DNA of 36,819 bases, from positions 1 through 36,819 of the forward strand of contig CAJATB010000117.1 in NCBI GenBank assembly GCA_903944755.1. The letters run 5' to 3'. The notes under the pieces are model-generated. The model made no database searches. It saw only the letters and a program-made list of their open reading frames with translations, and had not been told where the DNA came from. Numbering within the stretch: the stretch's first letter is position 1; every line of letters starts with the position of its first letter. Shown piece after piece: positions 9,509 through 19,041 of this stretch. The DNA is from an uncultured Bacteroidota bacterium (GTDB lineage: Bacteria > Bacteroidota > Bacteroidia > Chitinophagales > Chitinophagaceae). A program made the position numbers and the translations under genes.

Positions 9509-10138
9509 TTAATAGGAGCAAGCCTTAATAATATCTTTAATTGATTTTGATCCCCACCGAGGAAGATTGCCTCTGTTACTTCCTTGTTCTTCAAGTAATT
9601 TTTCAGCCTTTTTAGCAATGGGCAATGCCCCTTTGCAGCCACCTCCAAATAAACCTGGTAAATGATGTGAAATAGTCGCTTCTAATACATAAATACGTGG
9701 ATTATTAGGATTTATTTTTTTTGCTATCTTCAGTGTATGGCGAATTTTGGATTCATAAGAAAGCCATCTTATCATGGGGCTGATGGACATTTTAGCACTA
9801 TTGGCTATACTTTCCGCACAAAGTATTTCATCATTAATTTGTATTTTTTTTGCCCTAGCAACCCAATTAATTGCTTCATCTGCAATAGCCTCCCTATCCC
9901 CTAATTTCAATAACGACATTCTAGCTTTGACAATAGAAGCATAATAAGGTGGAAGCCATTCATGCGGGTGAGCATTGCTTAATATTTCAAACTTATTAAA
10001 AGCAAGTTCATGCTCCTCCTTAGTTTGCATACGATAAAACAATTCCGTAGCTGAGGAAAGCCCAGTTTCGTATTTATTAGGCTGGGTATGCGCTAAAATA
10101 CTTGAACATAATAAAATCATTAAAAAACAGTACTTCAT
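9509..10138 (-). CDS. Secreted TPR-like hypothetical protein
   Basis: N-terminal signal peptide MKYCFLMILLCSSILAHTQ; helical repeat-like sequence (KINPNNPRIYVLEA). Confidence 0.65.
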   Translation of the reverse strand: MKYCFLMILLCSSILAHTQPNKYETGLSSATELFYRMQTKEEHELAFNKFEILSNAHPHEWLPPYYASIVKARMSLLKLGDREAIADEAINWVARAKKIQINDEILCAESIANSAKMSISPMIRWLSYESKIRHTLKIAKKINPNNPRIYVLEATISHHLPGLFGGGCKGALPIAKKAEKLLEEQGSNRGNLPRWGSKSIKDIIKACSY

Positions 10139-10149
10139 GGTACTGCAAT

Positions 10150-10896
10150 TTAAAACATTGTGTTGGAAACACCATTATTGATGCTATAATTTGAATAAGT
10201 AATCTCAATGGTACCCTTCTTAGCCTTTAAAGCCTTTGCCTTACTAACAGGTTCCTCATCACCAAATTCTAGGGTTATGCCACTTGGCAGCTTATAGTCC
10301 TTAGTATTAAAACCGAAAATAATTTTACTAGGTAGTCCATATTGCGCATGTGCACCATACTCCATGGTTACTTCATAGGTACCGTTTTCCTTGGTAGTAG
10401 TAAAAGTTTTATAAACTAATGCCGTAGCAGGATCAATCCATAGTGTTGAAATTACCCAGTCCAACCCATCGTCTGTTGGGATTAATTTAATCACCTGTAA
10501 TTCCTTTCCTTTAAACAATTGTTTGCCCGACTCCATGGCTACATATTGTTTCGTATTTAATAAGGAGTTTAAAGAAACAGAAACACCCCCCTTAGGTAAC
10601 AAAGAAATGCCCCCTTCTTTTTTTATTTTTAGCTGATTAGGCTTTTTAAAATATACTTTAACCTTCCCTAAGGAAGCTTTAATAAATGCCACATCCGTTT
10701 TCATAATACCTGTAGCAGTATAATCATTAACTAAAGCCAATTTTTGACTTACTTTTTCAATTAGCACATTAGCTTGTGCATTAATAGTGCTAGTTATTAC
10801 GCATAGCAAAAATAATAGTACGGCTTTTTTTGAAGCTACTGTGATTGAGTTTATGTTAAGGGAGGAATTCATTACTTTATGCGGGATTTGATTCAA
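10150..10896 (-). CDS. LolA-like outer-membrane lipoprotein carrier-type protein
   Basis: Signal peptide, then VLIEKVSQKLALVNDYTATGIMKTDVAF... and WIDPATALVYKTFTTTKENGTYEVTMEYG, consistent with a LolA/LolB-like fold. Confidence 0.65.
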   Translation of the reverse strand: MNQIPHKVMNSSLNINSITVASKKAVLLFLLCVITSTINAQANVLIEKVSQKLALVNDYTATGIMKTDVAFIKASLGKVKVYFKKPNQLKIKKEGGISLLPKGGVSVSLNSLLNTKQYVAMESGKQLFKGKELQVIKLIPTDDGLDWVISTLWIDPATALVYKTFTTTKENGTYEVTMEYGAHAQYGLPSKIIFGFNTKDYKLPSGITLEFGDEEPVSKAKALKAKKGTIEITYSNYSINNGVSNTMF

Positions 10897-10910
10897 TAAA
10901 TTTTAATTTA

Positions 10911-11786
10911 CTAACTTAATATATCTTTTTTCTTCACAATAAGTACCGAAGCACCAACGAATAAAATAATGTGTAAGGTTAGTACAATTAAAGAGTTTTT
11001 TATTTTAGCGATATTAAGAATAGACCCTTTGATAGCTTCGTTATCGGCGTTTACTTGAAGATCAAAAAATTCTTTCCAATTGTTCATATGCGTAGTGAAT
11101 AAATAAGGCTTAATAAGTGAAAATAAAGGAATATTCAACGTACTTAATATTGTTAAAAAAACAATGGCGCTCATGGTACCTACAATTGGACCAATAGAAT
11201 TATTCGCCAAACTAGACATTAAAAAACCAAGTGACGTGACTGTCATTAAAGCAAAAGCTGCAAATACAAATGCACCTACATACCTCCACATAACGTCCCC
11301 TTCAGTAATTAACACTACATAATTCGATTTCATCAAAAACAAGTCGTCGGTACCAAAAATCCATATACTAACAAAAAGTGCCAAGAAAGCCAACCATATT
11401 AATAATAAAATAGTATACGTAGAAGCTGCAATAAACTTTGCCATCACCCATTGGGTACGACTATAGGGAGTAGTGAAAATTAAACGCAACGTGCCTAAAT
11501 TTGCTTCCCCTGAAATCATATCAGCAGCAATTAAAGCCACTAGCAAAGGCACATGCACTAATAATAATTGTAATAATATATAGCAAATTAAATAACCATT
11601 CAATATTTTTCCTTCAACAGAAAGGGTGTCATTAATATCCTTCATCAAAAAACCTGCATAAGCATCCCCATCTATTTTTAGACCTAGCTGAATCACTACA
11701 ATCAATGCAGCTATTGCGCCAAAAGCGATATAAGTTCTTGGACGTTTATAAATTTTATATAATTCTACGGAAATGAGCTTCCACAT
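10911..11786 (-). CDS. ABC-2 type transporter permease
   Basis: Six-TM-like hydrophobic profile; ISGEANLGTLRLIFTTPYSRTQWVMAKF typical of ABC-2 permeases. Confidence 0.88.
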   Translation of the reverse strand: MWKLISVELYKIYKRPRTYIAFGAIAALIVVIQLGLKIDGDAYAGFLMKDINDTLSVEGKILNGYLICYILLQLLLVHVPLLVALIAADMISGEANLGTLRLIFTTPYSRTQWVMAKFIAASTYTILLLIWLAFLALFVSIWIFGTDDLFLMKSNYVVLITEGDVMWRYVGAFVFAAFALMTVTSLGFLMSSLANNSIGPIVGTMSAIVFLTILSTLNIPLFSLIKPYLFTTHMNNWKEFFDLQVNADNEAIKGSILNIAKIKNSLIVLTLHIILFVGASVLIVKKKDILS

Positions 11787-12695
11787 TTATTGTGTATTTG
11801 AAGTGACTTGTAAAAAATAATCCTCTAGTGAATTCTTAGTCTCCACCTTAAGTAAAGGTATGTCGGCCATGACTAATGACTTGTGTAATAACGGAATTTG
11901 TTGCTGTGGCATGCAAAAATAAATGCCATCCTTTCGGGGCAACATATAACTTGCAAACTCAGAAACCTTAATTGCACTTAATGCAGTTTCGTCATTCAAG
12001 GTGGTTACATGTACAATGGTTTTATTAGGATCCAACAATTGCTTAGTAGCACCGCCTGCCACTTTCTTGCCTTTGTGAATAATCAAAATTTGGCTCGCCA
12101 CTTGTTCTATTTCAGATAATAAATGCGACGAAACAAAAACTGTCTTCCCTTCTTCTTTTGCCAAATATTGTATTAAATGTCTAATATCTGCAATCCCCTG
12201 CGGGTCCAAACCATTGGTGGGTTCATCTAATATAATTAAGGAAGGATTATGAACTAATGCAATACCAATACCCAACCTTTGTTTCATTCCTAATGAAAAA
12301 GTTTGCACCTTATCGGTAGATCGGTTTGACAAACCAACCTTTTCTAGGGTAGCATTTATATCGCTTGTTGTGATATGTTTTTTACGCACTTTAGCAAACA
12401 ACTGTAAATGTTCTTTAGCTGTTAAGTAGGGATACAAATCAGGCCTTTCAATAATAGCACCCACTTTCTCTAATAACTCATTTCTGTGCTCCTTTAACGG
12501 AAGTCCAAAAAGCTTAATGGAACCGCTACTTGGATGAATTAAAGAAAGTAACATTCTTATAGTTGTACTTTTACCGGATCCATTTTGACCTAAAAAGCCA
12601 AATACTTCCCCTTCCTGCACTTCAAAAGAAAGGCCATCTACTGCTTTGAGTGTACCAAATTGTTTACTGATATCTTGCACTTCTATTACCGACAT
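11787..12695 (-). CDS. ABC transporter ATP-binding protein
   Basis: Walker A GQNGSGKST, signature FSLGMKQRLGIGIAL, Walker B LIILDEPTNGLDP. Confidence 0.95.
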   Translation of the reverse strand: MSVIEVQDISKQFGTLKAVDGLSFEVQEGEVFGFLGQNGSGKSTTIRMLLSLIHPSSGSIKLFGLPLKEHRNELLEKVGAIIERPDLYPYLTAKEHLQLFAKVRKKHITTSDINATLEKVGLSNRSTDKVQTFSLGMKQRLGIGIALVHNPSLIILDEPTNGLDPQGIADIRHLIQYLAKEEGKTVFVSSHLLSEIEQVASQILIIHKGKKVAGGATKQLLDPNKTIVHVTTLNDETALSAIKVSEFASYMLPRKDGIYFCMPQQQIPLLHKSLVMADIPLLKVETKNSLEDYFLQVTSNTQ

Positions 12696-12750
12696 ACTAT
12701 AATAACATTTATTTCACGGAATTGTTTTGTTAATATTTCCTTCAAGCCAT

Positions 12751-12788
12751 AAAAAAGCCCCGTTCCAATAATGCGAGACGGGGCTTTT
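12751..12788 (-). terminator. Terminator downstream of atpA
   Basis: AAAAGCCCCGT ... ACGGGGCTTTT perfect 11-bp stem with flanking A/T tracts, about 20 bp past the atpA stop. Confidence 0.85.
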
Positions 12789-12809
12789 GATATTTCAACA
12801 ATGTTGATT

Positions 12810-14387
12810 TTATTTATACTGAGGGATCAAGCTATTCGCTAAATCTACCATTTGTTTAACACCATCATCAGGCAAGTTTCCTTTTTTGAATTCAGCTAAA
12901 ACATTTGGCAATTTGTTAGTCATTTCTAATAAGAAATGAGCTTCAAAATCCTTCACTTTGCGCACCGCAACTTCTTTCAACAAACCTTGTGTACCCAAGT
13001 AAATAATAGCAACTTGTTTTTCCACGCTAAATGGAGTGTACTGAGCTTGTTTTAAGATTTCAACGTTTCTCGCACCCTTGTCAATTACATTTTTTGTAGC
13101 TGGGTCAAGGTCGCCACCGAATTTAGAGAACGCCTCTAATTCTCGGTAAAGTGCTTGGTCTAATTTCAAAGTACCAGATACTTTCTTCATTGATTTAATC
13201 TGAGCGTTACCACCCACACGACTTACAGAAATACCTACGTTAATCGCTGGACGAATACCGGCGTTGAACAAGTTACCCTCTAAGAAGATTTGACCGTCAG
13301 TGATTGAAATTACGTTAGTAGGAATATAGGCAGAAACGTCACCCGCTTGTGTTTCAATAATTGGCAATGCTGTTAAAGAACCACCGCCTTTTACTAAATG
13401 CTTAATAGAAGCTGGCAAGTCATTCATGTTTTTCGCAACTTCGTCATTTGCAATAACTTTAGCCGCACGCTCTAATAAACGACTATGTAAGTAGAATACA
13501 TCACCTGGATATGCTTCACGACCTGGAGGACGACGTAACAACAATGAAACTTCACGGTAAGCAACTGCTTGCTTAGATAAGTCATCAAATACAATTAAAG
13601 CTGGACGACCTGTATCACGGAAAAATTCACCAATTGCTGCACCCGCAAATGGAGCGTAGAATTGTAATGGAGCTGGATCCGCTGCAGGAGCTGCTACAAT
13701 AATTGTATAAGCCATTGCCCCGTTGTCTTCTAAAGTTTTCATAACACCCGCAATAGTAGATGCCTTTTGGCCAATTGCTACATATATACAGTATACTGGC
13801 TTGCCAGCATCAAAGAATTCTTTTTGGTTGATAATAGTGTCCACGCAAATTGCAGTTTTACCTGTTTGACGGTCACCAATAACCAACTCACGTTGTCCAC
13901 GACCAATTGGTATCATCGCATCAATTGCTTTAATACCAGTTTGCAATGGTTCTTTTACAGGCTCACGGAAAATTACCCCTGGTGCTTTACGCTCCAATGG
14001 CATTTCATACAATTCACCTTTAATAGGACCCTTACCATCAATGGCTTCTCCTAATGTATTAATAACACGACCAACTAAACCTTCTCCTACTTTAATAGAA
14101 GCGATTTGTCCTGTTCTTTTAACTTTGTTGCCTTCTTTAATGCCCTTGCTTTCTCCCATCAATACCACACCCACATTGTCTTCCTCAAGGTTAAGCGCGA
14201 TTGCTTTAGTTCCGTTTTCAAACTCAACTAACTCACCACTACTAACGCCATTTAAACCATACACACGGGCAATACCATCACCCACTTGTAATACAGTTCC
14301 CACTTCTTCTAAATCAGCAGATGCGTTAAAATTGCCTAGTTGTTGTCTAAGTATCGCCGAAATTTCATCTGGTTTTACGTCCGCCAT
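12810..14387 (-). CDS. atpA: F0F1 ATP synthase subunit alpha
   Basis: [15 protein letters not shown]-loop and [18 protein letters not shown]. Confidence 0.98.
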   Translation of the reverse strand: MADVKPDEISAILRQQLGNFNASADLEEVGTVLQVGDGIARVYGLNGVSSGELVEFENGTKAIALNLEEDNVGVVLMGESKGIKEGNKVKRTGQIASIKVGEGLVGRVINTLGEAIDGKGPIKGELYEMPLERKAPGVIFREPVKEPLQTGIKAIDAMIPIGRGQRELVIGDRQTGKTAICVDTIINQKEFFDAGKPVYCIYVAIGQKASTIAGVMKTLEDNGAMAYTIIVAAPAADPAPLQFYAPFAGAAIGEFFRDTGRPALIVFDDLSKQAVAYREVSLLLRRPPGREAYPGDVFYLHSRLLERAAKVIANDEVAKNMNDLPASIKHLVKGGGSLTALPIIETQAGDVSAYIPTNVISITDGQIFLEGNLFNAGIRPAINVGISVSRVGGNAQIKSMKKVSGTLKLDQALYRELEAFSKFGGDLDPATKNVIDKGARNVEILKQAQYTPFSVEKQVAIIYLGTQGLLKEVAVRKVKDFEAHFLLEMTNKLPNVLAEFKKGNLPDDGVKQMVDLANSLIPQYK

Positions 14388-14413
14388 AATAGTCTATTTT
14401 AATGTATGATTAT

Positions 14414-14974
14414 TTATATTTTACTTATGAACTCGTTATTCAAAAATTGTTTTTTAATATCTTTTAAATCTCGGGCAATACTCGCATCCAATAAATTATT
14501 ATTAAACTCAAGTACAAATCCACCAATCAAACGCTCGTCAGTTTTAGTGGTTAATTCAACTGATAAAAATTTATTCTCCGCTTTCACCTTGTCTTCTATA
14601 GATTTTTTCATTTCGTCGCTTACATCAACTGCTGTTGTTAAAGTAACTTGATGAATCCCTTTTATAGCATTGTATTGTTCAATAAAAGCAGTAGCCATTT
14701 CTGGAAGTGCTGCTTCTCTTGCTTTTTTTACAAGCAAATTGGTGAATGAATGCGTTAACAAACTCACTTTGTCTTTTGTAATAGCATTAATAATGCTATT
14801 TTTTTGATCTGCTTTTATAATTGGGCTAAGTAATACATTCACAAATTCACTACTAGCCTTACATACAGCTTGTAAAAATTTCATGTCTGCATAAACAGCT
14901 TCCAACTGGCCTTGCTCAGTTGCAAGATCCAATATACTTTTTGCGTACCTACCTGCTAAACGTGCGTTGGGCAT
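14414..14974 (-). CDS. atpH: F0F1 ATP synthase subunit delta
   Basis: RLAGRYAKSILDLATEQGQLE N-terminus and DERLIGGFVLEFNNNLLDASI C-terminus; position in the atp operon. Confidence 0.95.
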   Translation of the reverse strand: MPNARLAGRYAKSILDLATEQGQLEAVYADMKFLQAVCKASSEFVNVLLSPIIKADQKNSIINAITKDKVSLLTHSFTNLLVKKAREAALPEMATAFIEQYNAIKGIHQVTLTTAVDVSDEMKKSIEDKVKAENKFLSVELTTKTDERLIGGFVLEFNNNLLDASIARDLKDIKKQFLNNEFISKI

Positions 14975-14984
14975 TTCTTACAAT

Positions 14985-15494
14985 TTAATTTAACTTAACT
15001 CCTTCAGCAACTTGTTTAATATAGCTTTCTTGTTCAGCTTTATTACTCAACTCTCTGCGTAATACTTTCTCGGCTACTTCAACCACCAATGCTCCAACCT
15101 GATTTTTAACTTCAGTTAAAGCTGCATTTTTTTGTTGGTTAATTGCCGCCTGTGCATCAGCAACGATTCTTTCATATTCAGCTTTAGCTTTTTCTTTTGC
15201 ATCAGCAATCATTTTCTCAGAAGCTTCTTTTGCTTCTTTTATTAAAATTGCTCTTTCCTCACGGGCTTTCACTAATAATGCTTCGTTCTCATTTTGCATC
15301 GCAGCAATGTCGGCTTTCATTTTGTCCGCTTTGGATAAAGCGTCTTCAATGCCTTGTTCACGATCACTAATCGCTTTCAACATAGGCTTCCAAGCAAATT
15401 TGCCAAGTACAATTAATAGCACCAAAAATGCGATAGTATTCCAAAATACTAAACCAATATCTGGCAATACTAACGGGTTAATTTCTAACAACAT
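14985..15494 (-). CDS. atpF: F0F1 ATP synthase subunit B
   Basis: Single N-terminal TM helix (PDIGLVFWNTIAFLVLLIVLGKFAWKPML) plus a long charged coiled coil. Confidence 0.96.
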   Translation of the reverse strand: MLLEINPLVLPDIGLVFWNTIAFLVLLIVLGKFAWKPMLKAISDREQGIEDALSKADKMKADIAAMQNENEALLVKAREERAILIKEAKEASEKMIADAKEKAKAEYERIVADAQAAINQQKNAALTEVKNQVGALVVEVAEKVLRRELSNKAEQESYIKQVAEGVKLN

Positions 15495-15527
15495 ACTATT
15501 CGTTTATCTTAATTAATAATTCTTCTT

Positions 15528-15566
15528 AAAAAAATATAGGCCCTTCGCCCTGTGCTAGGGCCTATA
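15528..15566 (-). terminator. Intrinsic terminator-like hairpin between atpE and atpF
   Basis: Minus strand: TATAGGCCCT-(12 nt)-AGGGCCTATA perfect 10-bp stem directly followed by T7 (plus-strand A7 at 15528-15534). Confidence 0.75.
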
Positions 15567-15609
15567 ATAATTTGGAAATCCAATTGTCTTATGACAATGC
15601 ATCCAATGA

Positions 15610-15840
<231 letters not shown>

Positions 15841-15868
15841 TTATTGAAAAAAAATCTTTAATTTATTT

Positions 15869-17035
15869 TTAGTGATGTGCTACTTCTTTATGTGCTTCAT
15901 GGGCTTCATGATGATGTTCTTCTGTTGCCATTCCAATATACATTGCACTTAACATAGTAAAAATGTATGCTTGTAAGAAAGCAACTAACAACTCAATCAA
16001 ACCAATAAACACAGCAAACGGCACTGCAATTGCAGAAGCGAATACTGTTTTGAATATAAAAATTAAACAAATCAAACTTAATACAAGAATGTGGCCTGCA
16101 GTAATATTCGCGAATAATCGAATCATTAATGAAATAGGCTTTGTGAATACCCCAATTAATTCAATAGGCGCTAAGAATAATTTCATGCTCCAATGCATGC
16201 CTGGCATCCAAAAAATGTGTTCCCAATAGCTTTTGTTAGCACTTAAATTCACCACTATAAATACACACACAGCCAAAGTCATCGTAAAAGCAATATTGCC
16301 ACTCACGTTTGCACCACCTGGGAAGAAAGGAACTAAGCCCAAAAAATTATTCGTTAAAACCAAGAAGAAAATAGTTAACAAAAACGGCATGTATTTGGCG
16401 TGACGTTTTGCTCCAATATTTGGTATCGCAACTTCGTCTCGAACAAACAAAACTATAGGCTCCATAAAAGATTGCAACCCCTTTGGAGCCGACTTTACGC
16501 CTGTTTTTTTATACGCACTTGCAGCAGTTAATAACACAACTAACAAAATGAAAACAGATATAAATAAACTAGCTACATTTTTTGTGATAGAAAAATCCCA
16601 CAGCTGCTTGCTTGCTTGCACATCTACAACACCGGCTGCATCTACAATTTTTGTTTTGCCTTCTATAATTTTATAATCGAAATTTCCTTTGTAAATAGTT
16701 TGCTCATGGTGTTCGTCTAAAAAATTTTTAGAAGAAAATACTTCTAAACCTTTTGAAGTGTATAAAATTACGGGTAAGTGTAAAGAAGTGTGGCCCCATA
16801 AATGCCAACTATGGTCATCCTTAATATGCTCTAAAATAGTTTCAGTAACATTAAAGCTACCTTCTTCTTTTGCTGCATGAGCAGCAGGTTCGGCTTCAGC
16901 AACAATTGGTTGTTTTACTTTATTAGAATCGGTTGGTAATACAACACTTTCATTAGCTTTTGTGCTTGTTGAAACCAACAAAGCGACAAAGCTCAAACTC
17001 ACTACTAGTAAAGATTTTATACGTCTAAAGCTCAT
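15869..17035 (-). CDS. atpB: F0F1 ATP synthase subunit A
   Basis: C-terminal PISLMIRLFANITAGH and LLVAFLQAYIFTMLSAMYI. Start set to MSFRRIKSLLVV at 17035, because the longer ORF start lies upstream of a TATCTTTG -7 element. Confidence 0.94.
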   Translation of the reverse strand: MSFRRIKSLLVVSLSFVALLVSTSTKANESVVLPTDSNKVKQPIVAEAEPAAHAAKEEGSFNVTETILEHIKDDHSWHLWGHTSLHLPVILYTSKGLEVFSSKNFLDEHHEQTIYKGNFDYKIIEGKTKIVDAAGVVDVQASKQLWDFSITKNVASLFISVFILLVVLLTAASAYKKTGVKSAPKGLQSFMEPIVLFVRDEVAIPNIGAKRHAKYMPFLLTIFFLVLTNNFLGLVPFFPGGANVSGNIAFTMTLAVCVFIVVNLSANKSYWEHIFWMPGMHWSMKLFLAPIELIGVFTKPISLMIRLFANITAGHILVLSLICLIFIFKTVFASAIAVPFAVFIGLIELLVAFLQAYIFTMLSAMYIGMATEEHHHEAHEAHKEVAHH

Positions 17036-17055
17036 ACCTATCTCAAAATTTGCGG

Positions 17056-17063
17056 CAAAGATA
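17056..17063 (-). promoter_or_regulatory. Candidate -7 element TATCTTTG for the atp operon
   Basis: Exact TAnnTTTG match on the minus strand, about 20 nt upstream of the atpB ATG at 17035. Confidence 0.5.
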
Positions 17064-17164
17064 GGAATAAAGGGGTTAAAATAGCCCAATTTCGAACAGA
17101 ATTCTTCTTGTGGAATAAAATAAAGATTAAACACAACTATTTGAAAACCAATTAGTTAATAAAA

Positions 17165-18970
17165 TTAAGCCTCTTTTTTTTCTGCAAACTGCATTTCATT
17201 CAATTTTGTATAAAATCCGCCCAAATTTAACAGCGCCGAGTGTGTACCCATTTCTTTGATTTGGCCCTTGTCTAAAACTATGATCATATCCGCTTTTCTA
17301 ATGGTCGAAAGCCTGTGCGCAATCACAATGGAAGTCCTTCCTTTTATGAGGGTGTCAATTGCTTTTTCAATAAGTTGTTCGCTTTCTGTATCGATAGACG
17401 AAGTCGCTTCGTCTAGGATTAAAATAGAAGGATTATATAGCAAGGCTCTTATAAAAGAGATTAATTGCCTTTGCCCTAAACTCAATGTCGCACCGCGTTC
17501 CATAACCTGATAATCATACCCACCAGGTAATTGCAGGATAAAATCATGCATATCAATCATTTTAGCCGCCGCATGAACCTGCTCCCTGGTAATAGCCTGG
17601 TTGCGTAAAGTGATATTGTCAAAAATAGACCCCGAAAATAAAAACACATCCTGTAACACCACCCCAATCGAAGCACGAAGCCTATCTAATGAATAGGATT
17701 CTATAGGATGGTCGTCTAGTAAAATGCTACCTCCCTGATAAGGATATAAACGATTTAAAATACTAATAATAGAGGTTTTCCCACTGCCCGTATGACCCAC
17801 TAATGCGACCGTTTGGCCGGCTTCGGCGGTAAAATCTATTCCGTTTAAGACCCAATTTGGAGGGTTATAAGCGAATTGGACTTTATTAAATTCAATCTTA
17901 CCCTTAATAATAGCTGGCGCATAGTTTCCTGTGTCAGCAGTAATGTCCTCATTGTCTAAAACCTTAAAAACGCGTTCTGCTGCAACCATCCCCATTTGCA
18001 AAACATTAAACTTATCGGCAATCATTCTTAGAGGCCTAAAAATTTGATTTAAAAACAAAATAAATGCTACCAACAAACCTGCATCTAGCGATTTGCCAGC
18101 AACCCACCAAACAATTAAACCAATACTCAAAGCTAATACCACTTCCACTACTGGAAAGAAAACTGAGTAGGCAAAAATGGCCCTAATATTTGCAACCTTG
18201 TGTTGGCCGTTTATTTTTTTAAACTTATCCAACTCTTTTTCTTCCGCAGCAAACGCTTGCACTACTTGCATTCCAGATATATGTTCTTGTACAAAAGCAT
18301 TCAATGCTGCTACTGCATTACGTACTTGTACAAAACTTTTATTTACACTTTCTTTAAAAAAATAAGTTGCAATAAGCATTATAGGGAAAGGTACTAAGCA
18401 AATAAGTGTCAGCCTCCAATCAATAAAAAACATAGTGGTTAGCGTGACAATAATAGTTAACATATCGGCAATAATGGGAATAAGCCCATCTGAAAAAATA
18501 TCATTAATACTTTCAATATCATTAATCGTTCTAGTGGTTAAAGTACCTATAGGTGTTTTATCAAACTGACGCATTTCCCAGTGCATAATTTTGTCATACA
18601 CTTTATTGCGCAAGTCTCTAATCACCTGCTGTCCTAACCAAGCCATTCCAAAAGTGAAGAAAAAACGCATCACCGTTTCCATTATAATAAATCCAACCTG
18701 AAATAAAGTAAGCGATAGGATTAAATGCAATGCCGACTGAAAAGCATTGGCAGGTAAAAACCAATGAACCCAGCTGGGCAAATTGACTATTTTGCCAATG
18801 GCCGTGTTTACGGTTGCTTGAATTAAATAAGGGCGAACGGGGGTTGCAAAAGCTAACACAATCGCCAATACCACATTTATAAAAAAAACAGTCCTGTAAG
18901 GTTTAACGAAAGAAAAAACTCTTTTTAAAATAGTCGCCTTAAAAATTTGCTTTGGCTGCGTTGTGGACAT
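17165..18970 (-). CDS. ABC transporter ATP-binding/permease protein (MsbA/MDR-like half exporter)
   Basis: N-terminal TM domain, Walker A GHTGSGKTS, signature LSLGQRQLISFIRALL, Walker B SILILDEATSSID. Start set to ATG 18970. Confidence 0.93.
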   Translation of the reverse strand: MSTTQPKQIFKATILKRVFSFVKPYRTVFFINVVLAIVLAFATPVRPYLIQATVNTAIGKIVNLPSWVHWFLPANAFQSALHLILSLTLFQVGFIIMETVMRFFFTFGMAWLGQQVIRDLRNKVYDKIMHWEMRQFDKTPIGTLTTRTINDIESINDIFSDGLIPIIADMLTIIVTLTTMFFIDWRLTLICLVPFPIMLIATYFFKESVNKSFVQVRNAVAALNAFVQEHISGMQVVQAFAAEEKELDKFKKINGQHKVANIRAIFAYSVFFPVVEVVLALSIGLIVWWVAGKSLDAGLLVAFILFLNQIFRPLRMIADKFNVLQMGMVAAERVFKVLDNEDITADTGNYAPAIIKGKIEFNKVQFAYNPPNWVLNGIDFTAEAGQTVALVGHTGSGKTSIISILNRLYPYQGGSILLDDHPIESYSLDRLRASIGVVLQDVFLFSGSIFDNITLRNQAITREQVHAAAKMIDMHDFILQLPGGYDYQVMERGATLSLGQRQLISFIRALLYNPSILILDEATSSIDTESEQLIEKAIDTLIKGRTSIVIAHRLSTIRKADMIIVLDKGQIKEMGTHSALLNLGGFYTKLNEMQFAEKKEA

Positions 18971-18976
18971 AGGGTT

Positions 18977-18984
18977 CAAAGTTA
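18977..18984 (-). promoter_or_regulatory. Candidate -7 element TAACTTTG for the ABC exporter
   Basis: Exact TAnnTTTG on the minus strand, 6 nt upstream of ATG 18970. Confidence 0.45.
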
Positions 18985-19041
18985 CACTATCTGTTTGTTC
19001 TTTGTAAAAATCCTACTGCTTTTACGTATTTTCGTAGTACG

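Noticed and set aside
13767-14409. Antisense ORFs opposite atpA (95 aa and 122 aa)
   Set aside because: Shadow ORFs of a highly conserved gene with no domain-like features. The same reasoning applies to the other opposite-strand ORFs overlapping greA, purA, rny, pheT and dnaX.
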